Source of the DNA: Nocardiopsis potens DSM 45234
GTDB taxonomy: Bacteria > Actinomycetota > Actinomycetes > Streptosporangiales > Streptosporangiaceae
Assembly: GCF_000341105.1 (NCBI RefSeq)
Contig: NZ_ANBB01000045.1
Location: 106,456 to 170,455 of the forward strand
DNA length: 64,000 nt
Reading direction: 5' to 3'
Shown: one piece after another, positions 7,650 through 18,042 of the stretch
Layout of the letters: each line of letters starts with the position of its first letter
How positions within the stretch are numbered: the first letter of the stretch is position 1
Position numbers and translations under genes: made by a program
Notes under the pieces: generated by a model
Told to the model about the DNA's origin: nothing
Databases searched by the model: none
Seen by the model: the letters and a program-made list of their open reading frames with translations, nothing else

Positions 7650-8924
7650 ATGGACACCCCGCAGCGCGCCGAGGCGGACGCCGCGTTCCTCGCCGACTTC
7701 GCCGCGATGAGCTCGTTCGGGGCCACGCCCGACGGCGGCGTCGACCGGCAGGCCGCGACCGGGCCCGACATCGCGCAGCGGCGCTGGTTCGCCGGCCTGC
7801 TGGAGTCGCGCGGCCTGCGGGTGGCCTACGACCGGATCGGCAACCAGTTCGGGCTGGTGGAACGGGTTCCCGGCGCCCCCTACGTGGTGGTCGGCTCGCA
7901 CATGGACTCCCAGCCCACCGCGGGCCGCTACGACGGCGCCTACGGGGTGCTGGCCGGCGCGCACGCGGTGTTCCGCATCGCCGAGGAGTGGCGGCGCGAG
8001 GACGCCGAGCCCCGGTTCAACCTCGCCGTGGTGAACTGGTTCAACGAGGAGGGCTCCCGGTTCGTCCCGTCGATGATGGGCAGCTCGGTCTACACCGGGA
8101 AGATGCCGCTGGAGACCGCGCTGGCCGTCCGCGACCGGGACGGGGTCTCCGTCGCCGAGGCGCTCGCCCCGACCGGCTTCCTCGGCGAGGACGACGGCCC
8201 AGAGGCCGCGTTCTGCGCCGAGATCCACATCGAGCAGGGCCGGCTGCTGGAGCAGGCCGGTACGCGGATCGGCCTGGTCACGGCGAGCTGGGCGGCCCGC
8301 AAGTACGAGATCACCGTGCACGGCGACCAGGCGCACTCCGGCGCGACCGTGATGGCGGACCGGCGCGACGCCCTCTACGGCGCGGCCCTGCTGGTCGCCT
8401 ACGCCCGCGAGCTGGCCGACCGGTTCCCCGGCGCGCTGCACACCGCCGTCGGGCAGCTGGACGTCTACCCGAACTCGCCGGTCGTCGTCGCCTCCCGGGC
8501 CCGGCTCCTGCTCGACCTGCGCTCCGCCGACGAGGAGGTGCTCGCCGCGGCCGACGGGCTGCTCAACGAGCGTTTCGCGGAGATCGAGCGGACCGCGGAC
8601 GTCTCCATCGAGCGGACCCTCTCGCACGCCTGGGGCATCGACCCCTACCAGCCGGAGGGCGTGGAGCTGGCCCGCCGGACCGCGGCCCGCCTCGGCCTGC
8701 CCGCGGACGAGATCATGACCGTCGCCGGGCACGACTCGACCAACATGAAGGGCATCGTGCCGACCGTGATGCTCTTCGTCCCCTCGGTCGAGGGCGTCTC
8801 GCACAACGTCGGCGAGTACACCACCGACGAGGACCTGCTCGCCGGCCTGGCGGTGCTCACCGGCGTGGTCCGCGACCTGGCCGACGGGGCGCTGGCCGCC
8901 GGGGGCCCGGCCTCGGACGGCTGA
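7650..8924 (+). CDS. M20-family Zn-dependent amidohydrolase (carbamoylase/allantoate type)
   Basis: A 424-residue binuclear metallohydrolase of the M20 amidase group (N-carbamoyl-amino-acid hydrolase, allantoate amidohydrolase, ureidoglycolate types), which cleaves N-carbamoyl or ureido amides in the cytosol. The ATG at 7650 is set by GAGGAGGA five bases upstream. Metal-ligand motifs are intact: VVGSHMDSQPTAGRYDGAYG (His84 and Asp), NWFNEEGSRF (Glu-Glu), EIHIEQGRLLEQAG (His) and the late AGHDSTNMK (His). The lid/dimerisation segment with the substrate-binding His/Asn (HGDQAHSGA) lies in the middle. Exact substrate cannot be read from sequence, and no purine or hydantoin genes flank it. It is transcribed alone and followed by a strong bidirectional hairpin. 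Confidence 0.88.
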   Translation: MDTPQRAEADAAFLADFAAMSSFGATPDGGVDRQAATGPDIAQRRWFAGLLESRGLRVAYDRIGNQFGLVERVPGAPYVVVGSHMDSQPTAGRYDGAYGVLAGAHAVFRIAEEWRREDAEPRFNLAVVNWFNEEGSRFVPSMMGSSVYTGKMPLETALAVRDRDGVSVAEALAPTGFLGEDDGPEAAFCAEIHIEQGRLLEQAGTRIGLVTASWAARKYEITVHGDQAHSGATVMADRRDALYGAALLVAYARELADRFPGALHTAVGQLDVYPNSPVVVASRARLLLDLRSADEEVLAAADGLLNERFAEIERTADVSIERTLSHAWGIDPYQPEGVELARRTAARLGLPADEIMTVAGHDSTNMKGIVPTVMLFVPSVEGVSHNVGEYTTDEDLLAGLAVLTGVVRDLADGALAAGGPASDG

Positions 8925-8945
8925 CCCCCGCCGCCACCCTGCGAC

Positions 8946-8997
8946 GGCCTCGGCGCTGGAGGGGGCCGGAGCGCTCTGCCCCCTCAGCGTCGAGGCC
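8946..8997. terminator. Bidirectional hairpin between convergent genes
   Basis: A 20-bp near-perfect stem (8946-8966 with 8978-8997) and 11-base loop sit between the M20 hydrolase and the leftward ABC permease gene. The right arm and flank (CAGCGTCGAGGCCATCGGGG, 8985-9004) closely match the palindrome at 24139-24206. Confidence 0.8.
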
Positions 8998-9034
8998 ATC
9001 GGGGATCCCCGGCGCGGGAGGCGCTCGGAGGCGC

Positions 9035-10958
9035 TCAGGAGAACTCGCCGACGTCCTCCGCGGTGACCACCGCCACCGGCACCGGCTCGGTGCCGGCCTC
9101 CTCGCCGCGGGCGGCCCGCACCGCGGCGCGCACCGCGGCCCGGCCGATCTCCTCCGGGCGCTGGGCCACCGAGGCGTACAGCGTCCCGTCCCGGACCGCC
9201 TCCAGCGCCTCCGGCGAGCCGTCGAAGCCGACCACCGGCACCTCGGCGCCGCCCCGGTCCTCCAGGGCCTTGGCGGCGCCCAGCGCCATCTCGTCGTTCT
9301 CCGCGAACACCCCGTCCAGGTCGCCGTGGGCCTGCAGGATGTCGGTCATCACGTCCAGGCCCTCGCCCCGCTCGAAGCCGGCGGGCTGCTCGGCGACCAC
9401 CTCGATGCCCGGGTAGGCGGCGATGCCCTCGCGGAACCCCTCGCCGCGCTCCCGGCTCGCCGAGGTGCCCGGGGTGCCGTTGAGCACCGCGATCCGCCCC
9501 TCGCCGCCGAGCCGCTCGGCCAGCGCCCGCGCCGCGAGCCGGCCGCCCTCCACGTTGTCCGAGGCGACGAACGCCGCGGTCTCCGCGCCGTCCACCGCCC
9601 GGTCCGCGGCGACCACCGGCACCCCCGCCTCGTTCGCGCCGCGCACCGCCGGCCCCAGCGCCGCCGAGTCCACCGGGTTGACCACCACCGCCCCCACCCC
9701 CGTGCCGATGAAGTCCTGCACCTGGTCGGCCTGGCGGGACGCGTCGTCCTGGGCGTCGGCCACCACCAGCTCGACCCCGGCCGCGTCCGCCTCGGCCTGC
9801 GCGCCGTCCCGCATCTGCACGAAGAACGGGTTCTCCAGGCTGGACAGCGACATGCCCACCCGCACCGCGGGGGCGGTCGGCCCGGGGGACAGCAGCGACA
9901 CCGAGCCGGCCGCGACCGCGACGCAGACCGCGGCGACGCCCAGCCGCACCGCCGCCGAGCGCCGCCCGCCCGGCCCGCCGGACCCGCCGGGCACCGCACC
10001 GGACCGCCGCCGCACCGTGTCGAAGAGCACCGCCAGCGCGATGACCGCGCCGATCACCACCTGCTGCCAGAACGGGGAGACCGACAGCAGGTTGAGGCCG
10101 TTCCGGAGCACCGCCAGGATCAGCGCGCCGACCAGGGTGCCCGCCGCGGTGCCCACCCCGCCGGACAGGCTGGCGCCGCCGATCACCACGGCGGCGATCG
10201 CGTCCAGCTCGTAGCCCTGCATCGCCTGCGGCTGGGCCGAGGCCAGCCGGGACGCGAAGAGCACCCCGGCGACCGCGGCGAACAGCCCGGACAGCGCGTA
10301 GAGGGCGAGCTTGCGGCGCTCCACCCGGATGCCGGCCAGCCGGGCGGCCTCCTCGTTCCCGCCGATCGCGTACATCGCCCGGCCCAGGCGGGTGCGGTTC
10401 AGCACCACGGCGGCGGCCAGCCCCATCACCGCCATCACCAGGACGGGGGCGGGCAGCACCCCGCCGATCGTGTCGCCCAGCGCCGAGACGGGGTCGGGCA
10501 GCGCGGCCGGGCCGCCGTCCGAGACGACCAGCGCCAGCCCGCGGGCGACCGAGAGCATGGCGAGCGTGGCGACGAACGGCGGCAGCCGGCCGTAGCCGAT
10601 GAGCGCGCCGCTGACCAGGCCGCAGCCGGTGCCGGTGGCCGCGGCGGCCGGCACCGCCAGCCAGACCGGGAGCCCGGCGGTGGTCGCGGTCCAGGCCAGC
10701 ACCACCGCGGAGAGCGCGGCCACCGAGCCCACCGACAGGTCGATGCCGGCCGAGACGATGACGAAGGTGACGCCGAACGCCAGGACCGCGGTGACCGCCG
10801 CCTGGACGCCGACGTTGAGCAGGTTCTGCGGGGTCAGGAAGTCCCCGGAGAGCAGCGAAAGCCCGGCCGCCAGCACCACCAGGGCGCTCAGCGCGCCGTT
10901 GTCCAGCAGCAGCCGGCCGGCGGAGCGCCAGGCGCGCCCCGCGCCCCCTCCGGGCTGG

Positions 10959-10969
<11 letters not shown>
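9035..10969 (-). CDS. Fused ribose-type ABC permease and substrate-binding protein
   Basis: A 644-residue fusion. Residues 1 to about 325 are an RbsC/BPD-transp-2 permease with about eight to nine transmembrane helices and hallmark GIDLSVGSVAALSAVV and IGGASLSGGVGTAAGTLVG. An Arg/Gly-rich linker and one more hydrophobic helix (about 343-362) lead to a periplasmic-binding-protein (RbsB/LacI-like) domain from about 368 to 644: VGMSLSSLENPFFVQM, VVVNPVDSAALGPAV and PVVGFDGSPEALEAV. The binding protein is thus tethered outside the membrane to its own permease instead of being a separate lipoprotein. Substrate is probably a sugar or related polyol; unproven. The start overlaps the ATPase gene end by 11 bases, so the two are translationally coupled. 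Confidence 0.92.
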
Positions 10970-12500
<1,531 letters not shown>

Positions 12501-12680
12501 CCAGGCCCCCTCGCCCTGCCCCCGCGGCCGGGGAACCGCACCCGAACGACTCCGCCCCACCCGGCCTCCTCTCCGCCCACCGCGCTCCTCGGCCGCCCAG
12601 ACCACCCGGACCTACCCGGACCCGCTCGGATCCGCCTGGACCCGCTCGGACTCCGGACCGCACCCCGGCCACCGGGGAAT

Positions 12681-12694
12681 TGTCAGCGCTATCC
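12681..12694. promoter_or_regulatory. Possible LacI-family operator upstream of the ABC importer
   Basis: TGTCAGCGCTATCC has the AGCGCT core and imperfect dyad typical of LacI-family operators at actinobacterial sugar operons. It lies about 180 bases before the RbsA-like start. A second inverted repeat (CGGTGA, eight bases, TCACCG) is at 12717-12736. No regulator gene is adjacent; weak evidence. Confidence 0.3.
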
Positions 12695-12835
12695 GGCCCG
12701 AAGTGATGTGGCGCTGCGGTGATGGGAATGTCACCGACGGTCGCCACCTGCCACGGAACACACCGGGGCCGCTTCCGGCCTCCCCGGTCAGGGGGCCTCC
12801 AGGCCGAAGCCCTCAAGGACCCGGCTCTCGGCCGG

Positions 12836-13195
12836 GCGCGGCGCCTCGCAGAGCGAAGGTCAAGACGGACGGCGACGGCGGAGGAAGGGACGGGGCCGGG
12901 CGTCCCGGCCGGGTGCGGCGTCTCGCGGGGCCGGGCTTCAAGCGGGCGGCGAGGGCGGGAGGGGGACCGGCTGGTCGGTCGGGTGCGGCGCCTCACGGGG
13001 CGGGGGTTCAGGCGGGCGGCGAAGGCGGGAGGGGCACCGGCCGGTCGGCCCGGCGCGGCGCCCCACGGAGCGACGGCTCAAACCGGCGGCGACGGCAGCG
13101 ATAGGGGCGGGGTGCGGGTGGTCGCCCGAGTGCGGCGCCTCACGGGGCGGGGGTTCAAGTGGGCGGCGAGGGCGGGAGGGGGGCGGGCGCCGCGT
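12836..13195 (+). repeat. Left array: about five degenerate repeats, forward orientation
   Basis: About five head-to-tail copies of a 65-78-base unit with boundaries near 12836, 12911, 12981, 13052 and 13130. Each starts with GTGCGGCGCCTCACGGGGCG or a close variant and continues with GGTTCAAGCGGGCGGCGAAG-like sequence. Two subtypes alternate: A (12911, 12981, 13130) and B with GACGGCGACGG (12836, 13052). The same family recurs in inverse orientation at 13781-14147. All frames through it are low-complexity Arg/Pro/Gly sequence, so I call no gene. Confidence 0.8.
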
Positions 13196-13780
13196 TCACC
13201 GGCCCGGCCCGGCGCGTGCTCCCGGCGGGAGGCGGTGCTCCGGCGAGGGGGCGGGCCGCCCACCCGCGCTCGCCAGGGTGGTTTTATCTCTTGTGTCGGG
13301 TTTGCGGCGGGGATCGGGCAGAGGTGGGGGCGCCCTGCGCAGCCCGGCGGCGCCCCGATTGCATCTACCGGCGAGTAGTAAGCCCCGAAGCTCCCATTGC
13401 CCCCTCGTCGATTACCCAGAGTGGCCAAAGCGGGGCCTCTCGGGAGAACAAAAGCGACATCCCGCCCCCACGCTGCCCCTGCCCGGGTTCCGGCCCCCTG
13501 CTCTGCGGTCTTCCGGGCGGCTCGAGCCCCTGATCACCGGCCCGATCAGGGCCATTCGGGCCCCTCGGGGGCCGACCCGGCCCGGGATGCGCGCTCAGGA
13601 ATCACCGGGGTGCTCTCGCGGTGCGCAGGGCGTCCCACCCCGCCGTCACCGTGGGTATTCACCCAGGTCAGAGAGGGGGGCGGTTTCAGAGGCGGCCGAC
13701 CCCGGTGCCCGGGCGACGCGGGAATGGCGCCCCGCCACCCCGGCCCGCCCCGACCACTCTCGCCCTGCTCTGCCGCGCCC
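13196..13780. other. Unique core between the two inverted repeat arrays
   Basis: About 585 bases of non-repetitive, somewhat less GC-rich sequence with no supported gene. It contains several short inverted repeats, for example TGATCACCGGCCCGATCA near 13531 and CACCGTGGGTATTCACCCAGGT near 13649 (imperfect). A leftward open frame begins at 13428 but runs straight into the left array, so its protein would be mostly repeat-derived; I did not call it. Confidence 0.5.
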
Positions 13781-14147
13781 GACCGACCGGCCGGTGCCCC
13801 GCCCGCCTTCGCTGCCTGCTTGAACCCTCACCCCGTGGGGCCCAACACTCGGGCGACGCCTGCACCCTGCCCCTACCGATGCCGTCGCCGCTGGTCTGGA
13901 CCTTCGCTCTGCGGGGCGCCGCGCCGGACCGACCAGCCGGTGCCCTCTCCTGCCTTCGCTGCCCGTTTGAACCCTTGCCCCGTGGGGCCCAACACTCGGG
14001 CGACGCCTGCACCCTGCCCCTACCGATGCCGTCGCCGCTGGTCTGGACCTTCGCTCCGTGGGGCGCCGCGCCGGACCGACCGGCCGGTCGCCCCCTTCTG
14101 CCTTCGCTGCCTGCTTGAACCGTCACCTTGTGGGGCGCCGCACTCGG
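13781..14147 (-). repeat. Right array: inverted copies with a 147-bp tandem period
   Basis: The same repeat family as 12836-13195 in reverse orientation, as A-B-A-B-A. The A-B composite is tandemly duplicated at a period of 147 bases: 13831-13909 and 13978-14056 are identical over 79 bases. A partial third copy follows at about 14080-14147. Conserved A core: CCTTCGCTGCCTGCTTGAAC; B core: TGGACCTTCGCTC followed by GGGGCGCCGCGCC. The high identity implies recent duplication or gene conversion. Confidence 0.85.
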
Positions 14148-14222
14148 CTGGGGTGCCGGGCCTGTTCCTTTCTTCGCCGTCGTCTCCGCTTCGGCGGCCG
14201 TTCGTGTCCGGCCGGCCGAGGG

Positions 14223-15476
14223 CTACGGCCGGCCGGTGCGGGTGGCGATCTCTTCTGCGATCTGCTCCGGGGTGCGGCCGTCGGTGGTCGTGCGGAGGTC
14301 GCCGAGGGCGGCGCGGTCCAAGGCCTCGGCCTGGGCGGAGGCTTCGGCGGCGGTGTGGAGCAGCTCGTCGTCGGGGCGGCTGCGGAGCGGGTCGCCCGGT
14401 TGGGGCCAGCCGCCGCCGCGGCCGCGGAGCAGGATGCGCTCCGCCAGTGCGCCGGGGCCGGCGTGCAGCCGGCAGACCGTGATCTCCACCCCGGGCAGTG
14501 CGGAGGTGTACGCCTCGATCGCGGCCCGGTCCTCGGCCGGGCCGGTCACGGTGACCAGTTCGGCGCCGGCCGCGCGGAGGTTCCGGTACACCCGGGCCAG
14601 GTTGCCGGCCTTCAGCCGGTGGCCGCCCGGGTCGTCCGCCGGCGCCGGGTGCACCATGCCGATCTGGTCGAGGTCGACGTAGCCGGAGACCCGCCCGGCC
14701 TGCCAGGCGCGCAGGTGCAGCGCGAAGCCGACGGTCGACTTCCCGGTGCCGGTCGCCCCGCACAGCCAGAGCACCGGAGGGCCGCCCGGCGAGGCGTGCG
14801 GGGAAGGGGCGGCGGAGGGAAGGCCCGGGCGAGGGGGAGCGGGGGCGGGGCGGTCGGTGTGTTCCGGGGTCGGCCGGGTCGCTGAGGCGGGGCGGTCGGA
14901 GTTCTCCAGGGCCGGCTGGGCCACCGAGGCAGGCCGGTCGGTGTGTTCCAGGACCAGCCGGGCGACCTCGGATGGTGGCAGGTCGTCGGTGTCGACGTGC
15001 GCATCGGCGATGCCGGCGGCGTCCAGGGCGTCGGCCTCGTGCAGGACGCGCGGCAGGAGCGCGGCGGCGCCGCCGCGGCCGAGGAAGCGCCGCTCCAGCG
15101 TGTCTCGGCCGGCGCGGAGCAGGCAGACCGTCAGCGCCACCGGGCCGAGCCGCTCGACCGGCGCGCCGCGGGCCGGGTCCAGCACGCCGGAGACCACCGC
15201 GCACCGCGCGCCCGCGGCCCGGAACCCCGCCAGCACCGCGCCCAGGTTGTCCGCCTGCAGCAGGTGCCGCCCCGGGTCGGCGGCGGGGTCGGGGACCAGG
15301 CCGCCGAGCTGGTCGATGTCGACGAAGGCGACCGCGGCCCCCTCCCGGGCCAGCCGGGAGCGGACCTCCCACGCCGCCGTCGTCTTGCCGACCCCCGGCG
15401 GCCCGCACAGCCACAGCACGGGAAGCGGATCGGCCGGTCCGGGGGCGGAGGCGGGGGAACGGGGCATGGGCGGCAT
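14223..15476 (-). CDS. Protein with two tandem P-loop kinase-like domains
   Basis: A 417-residue protein made of two related P-loop domains of the AAA_33/zeta-like small-kinase type. Repeat 1: LWLCGPPGVGKTT (about 22-33), then VAFVDIDQLGGLVPDP. Repeat 2: LWLCGATGTGKST (near 240), then GYVDLDQIGMVHPAP. Both keep GK[ST] and the DIDQ/DLDQ acidic motif, so both could bind ATP. They are joined by a Pro-rich linker (about 175-225) holding three HTDRPA/NSDRPA copies. The substrate is unknown; chloramphenicol phosphotransferase or nucleotide-kinase-like chemistry is possible. It is single-copy, next to the repeat arrays, with ATG at 15476 and a second in-frame ATG three codons on. Confidence 0.8.
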   Translation of the reverse strand: MPPMPRSPASAPGPADPLPVLWLCGPPGVGKTTAAWEVRSRLAREGAAVAFVDIDQLGGLVPDPAADPGRHLLQADNLGAVLAGFRAAGARCAVVSGVLDPARGAPVERLGPVALTVCLLRAGRDTLERRFLGRGGAAALLPRVLHEADALDAAGIADAHVDTDDLPPSEVARLVLEHTDRPASVAQPALENSDRPASATRPTPEHTDRPAPAPPRPGLPSAAPSPHASPGGPPVLWLCGATGTGKSTVGFALHLRAWQAGRVSGYVDLDQIGMVHPAPADDPGGHRLKAGNLARVYRNLRAAGAELVTVTGPAEDRAAIEAYTSALPGVEITVCRLHAGPGALAERILLRGRGGGWPQPGDPLRSRPDDELLHTAAEASAQAEALDRAALGDLRTTTDGRTPEQIAEEIATRTGRP

Positions 15477-15525
15477 GCTGCCATCCCGTCCCGCCCCCGG
15501 TCGACCGGTTTACCGGCGCGAGCGG

Positions 15526-16512
15526 CTACTCCTCCTCTTCCTCCTCCGGCTCCTCTTCCCCTTCGTCGTCGAAGACCTCGTCGATGACCTCGGCGGCGAC
15601 GTAGCCGGCGGCCAGGCCCCCGGCCGCGCCCAGGGCGGCTCCGGCGACCGCGCCCATCATGCCGCCGCCGCGGTCCTCCCCGTAGCCCTCGCCGTGGTGG
15701 CCGTAGGGCTGGTGGCCGTAGCCGCCGAACAGGCCGCGGTGCCGCTCCAGCGCCCGGCCGATCCAGTCGGCGACCACCGCGGTCCAGTCGGTGCCGTGCG
15801 CCTGGGCGTGCTCCACTCGGAACAGGCCGTAGAGGTCGCCGCCCTCGGTGAACATGCCGCCGCGCCGGTCGAACTCGATCACCACGTCCATGCCGTGCGG
15901 GTCGGCGACGAACGACAGCTCCAGCTCGTTCACCTCGTGCGCGTACTCCGGCGAGGCGTAGTACTCGATCTCCTGGAAGAGCGGGAACTCCTGGCGGGTG
16001 CCGGCCAGGTGCCCGTGCTCGACGTCGGTGTGCTTGAGGCCGAACCCGAGCCGGGCCAGCGCCTCCAGCACGCCGTCCTGGACCGGCAGCGGGTGCACGT
16101 GCACCTGGTCCAGGTCGCCCTTGTCCGGGGCGCCGTCGATCACCACCTCGGTGCGCAGCCCCAGCACGGCGCCGGGCAGCGGAGCGCCGCCGGCCTCGGT
16201 CAGCGGCGCCTGCCACGGCACCGGGTAGCGGAACGGCAGCGAGCGGCGCTCGCCGGCCTCCAGCCGGAGCGGGCCGGAGACCGGGATCCGGGCGAACTCG
16301 ACGCCGGCCGCCGCTTCACCGTCCCCCATCTCCACCTCGGCCCGGGTGGCCAGGGCCACGGCGATCTCGCCGATGTCGGCGTCGACGTCGCCGCCGTGCA
16401 GCTCGACGTGCCCTTCGAGCACCCCGCCCGGCTGGGTGTGCGGGTTGGCCAGCACGGTGTCGATGCTGGGGCCGCCCACTCCGAAGGCGGCGAGGAAGCG
16501 TTTGAAGACCAT
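15526..16512 (-). CDS. Spo0M-like sporulation-control protein
   Basis: A 328-residue protein whose N-terminal about 235 residues match the Spo0M/SpoOM arrestin-like fold: VFKRFLAAFGVGGPSIDTVL at the start, then two beta-sandwich domains with VELHGGDVDADI, SLPFRYPVPWQAPL and FVADPHGMDVVIEFDRRGG. Family members affect sporulation or stress physiology, in the cytosol or at the membrane. The C-terminus adds a Gly/His/Tyr segment (GYGHQPYGHHGEGYG), a short hydrophobic Ala/Gly helix (about 290-312) and an acidic tail of mostly Glu. RBS GAAGGA lies four bases before the ATG. It is divergent from the MFS gene. Confidence 0.85.
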   Translation of the reverse strand: MVFKRFLAAFGVGGPSIDTVLANPHTQPGGVLEGHVELHGGDVDADIGEIAVALATRAEVEMGDGEAAAGVEFARIPVSGPLRLEAGERRSLPFRYPVPWQAPLTEAGGAPLPGAVLGLRTEVVIDGAPDKGDLDQVHVHPLPVQDGVLEALARLGFGLKHTDVEHGHLAGTRQEFPLFQEIEYYASPEYAHEVNELELSFVADPHGMDVVIEFDRRGGMFTEGGDLYGLFRVEHAQAHGTDWTAVVADWIGRALERHRGLFGGYGHQPYGHHGEGYGEDRGGGMMGAVAGAALGAAGGLAAGYVAAEVIDEVFDDEGEEEPEEEEEE

Positions 16513-16682
16513 TGCGTCCTTCCGAAGAGAATCCGCGGCGCATCGCGGGTGCCGGGAGCGGGAACCCCTGCGCCACAGGCGGAACGGGGCTCTTCGGGGC
16601 AGAGTTCCCGGCCCGGTTTTCCGGTCGGGGCGGCCCCCGGAACGCTCCCGACCGCAACCGCGGGACGGGGCCGCGGCTTGAC

Positions 16683-16710
16683 CTTGACGCCGGTGTCAAG
16701 CCCCTACGGT
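16683..16710 (+). promoter_or_regulatory. Operator-like palindrome over the MFS gene promoter
   Basis: CTTGACGCCGGTGTCAAG (16683-16700) is a near-perfect 18-base palindrome (16 of 18 positions symmetric) overlapping a TTGACG -35-like hexamer. TACGGT (16705-16710) lies 15 bases on and six bases before the ATG, implying a leaderless mRNA. A long dyad inside a TTGAC promoter with odd spacing is what MerR-family, and some TetR/ArsR, regulators use; regulator identity is unknown. Confidence 0.5.
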
Positions 16711-16716
16711 CCCGGC

Positions 16717-17943
16717 ATGTTCACTCGACAGAGCGGTGCCGCGGGCACCGGATGGCCGGTGTGCCTGCTGCTGGCCGCCTTCGTCATCGGCACGGACGAC
16801 TTCGTCATCGCGGGAGTGCTCCCGGAGATCGCCGCGGAGCAGGGCGTCGGCGAAGCGGCGGCCGGGCAGCTGGTCACCGTCTTCTCGATCACCTATGCAC
16901 TGGCCGCGCCGGTGATCGCGGTGGCCACCGCGCGGTGGCCGCGCAAGACCCTCATCGTAGGCGGCCTCTCGGTGTTCGCGCTGATCAACGTGGTGACCGC
17001 GGCGGCCCCCTCCTATCCGGCGCTGATGGCGCTGCGGGTGGCGGCCGCGCTGGTGGCCGCCTCGATCACCCCGGCGGTCTTCGGCATGGCCGGGCGGCTG
17101 GCCGCGCCCGGCAGGGTCGGATGGGCCATGGGCGTGGTCTCCGCGGGCCTGACCGTCTCGCTGTTCCTGGGCGTCCCGATCGGCTCCCTGCTGGGCACCT
17201 GGTTCGGGTGGCGCTCGACCTTCGTCGCGGTGGCGCTGCTGACCGCGCTGGTGGCGGCGGCGAGCGCGGCGCTGCTGCCGGGCCTGCCCGGGGCCCCGCA
17301 GACCGGGGTGCGCGGCCGACTGCGGGCCCTGACCCGCCCGGCGCTGCTGACCTGCGTGCTCGGCACCGCGATGGGCGCCTCCGGCGGGCTGCTGACCTAC
17401 ACCTACATCGGCCCGATCAGCCACGACCTGAGCGGCCGGGGCGGGTGGATGCTCGCGGTGTTCATCGGGGTGGTCGGCGCGGCCGGCGCGGTGGGCACCT
17501 TCGCCGGCGGGCGGCTGACCGACCGGTGGGGCGCCGACCGGGCGCTGCTGGGCGCCTTCGCCCTGCTGGCCGCGGCCATCGCCGCCCTGGCCGTGATCGG
17601 CCTGGCCGGGCAGGGGGCGGCGCCGGTCTGGCTGGTCGCCGCGGCGCTGGCGGTGTACGGGTTCGCCGGGTGGGGGTTCAGTCCGCCGATGAACGCCCGG
17701 GTGCTCCTGCTGGCCGGCGACGCCGGCACCGAGGCGGTGGCGCTGAACACCAGCGCCCTCTACGTCGGCGTCTCGGTGGCCGGCGCGGTCGGCGGCGGCG
17801 CGGTCGCGCTGTACGGGGGCACCGGCGCGGCGGTGGCCGCGGCGGCGATCGCCGCGGTGACGCTGGGGGTGATGGCCGCGTCGGTGCGGCGGTTCCCCTC
17901 CGCGCCCGACCGGGCGGCCCCGGCGGCGGCGGACGCCGGCTAG
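16717..17943 (+). CDS. MFS transporter, AraJ/CmlA-type drug or sugar exporter
   Basis: A 408-residue major facilitator with 12 predicted transmembrane helices. The MFS N-half begins CLLLAAFVIGTDDFVIAGVL, where FVIGTDDFVIAG matches the exporter signature of the AraJ/NepI/chloramphenicol efflux group. The loop 2-3 motif is shifted (ATARWPRKTLIVGG), and the C-half has GGRLTDRWGADRALLG. A proton-coupled export role (antibiotics, arabinose-like sugars, purine ribosides) is usual in the family; the substrate is not readable. The ATG at 16717 sits immediately behind a promoter, with no Shine-Dalgarno sequence, consistent with leaderless translation. It is a single gene with a strong terminator. Confidence 0.85.
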   Translation: MFTRQSGAAGTGWPVCLLLAAFVIGTDDFVIAGVLPEIAAEQGVGEAAAGQLVTVFSITYALAAPVIAVATARWPRKTLIVGGLSVFALINVVTAAAPSYPALMALRVAAALVAASITPAVFGMAGRLAAPGRVGWAMGVVSAGLTVSLFLGVPIGSLLGTWFGWRSTFVAVALLTALVAAASAALLPGLPGAPQTGVRGRLRALTRPALLTCVLGTAMGASGGLLTYTYIGPISHDLSGRGGWMLAVFIGVVGAAGAVGTFAGGRLTDRWGADRALLGAFALLAAAIAALAVIGLAGQGAAPVWLVAAALAVYGFAGWGFSPPMNARVLLLAGDAGTEAVALNTSALYVGVSVAGAVGGGAVALYGGTGAAVAAAAIAAVTLGVMAASVRRFPSAPDRAAPAAADAG

Positions 17944-17961
17944 CTCCGCCTTCGACGACCT

Positions 17962-18007
17962 CGGCGTTCCGGCCCTGGCGAACCGTGTCGGCAGGGCCGG
18001 AACGCCG
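17962..18007. terminator. Bidirectional terminator between convergent genes
   Basis: Perfect 16-bp stem CGGCGTTCCGGCCCTG (17962-17977) with its complement at 17992-18007 and a 14-base loop. The arm and flank (GGAACGCCGCGATCACCGGG, 17999-18018) resemble those at 24187-24206. Confidence 0.85.
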
Positions 18008-18042
18008 CGATCACCGGGTGGGGCCGGGCGGCCCCGGCGGGC

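Noticed and set aside
12911..13195. tRNA-like B-box in the repeats (GGTTCAAGC)
   Set aside because: No acceptor stem, anticodon arm or CCA end around any copy; the match is part of the GC-rich repeat unit.
13078..13428. Leftward 116-codon ORF from the core into the left repeat array
   Set aside because: No convincing RBS; two thirds of the protein would be repeat-derived Pro/Arg sequence, present in all frames of the array.
12836..14147. CRISPR array
   Set aside because: Repeat units are contiguous, long and divergent, with no spacers and no cas genes nearby.
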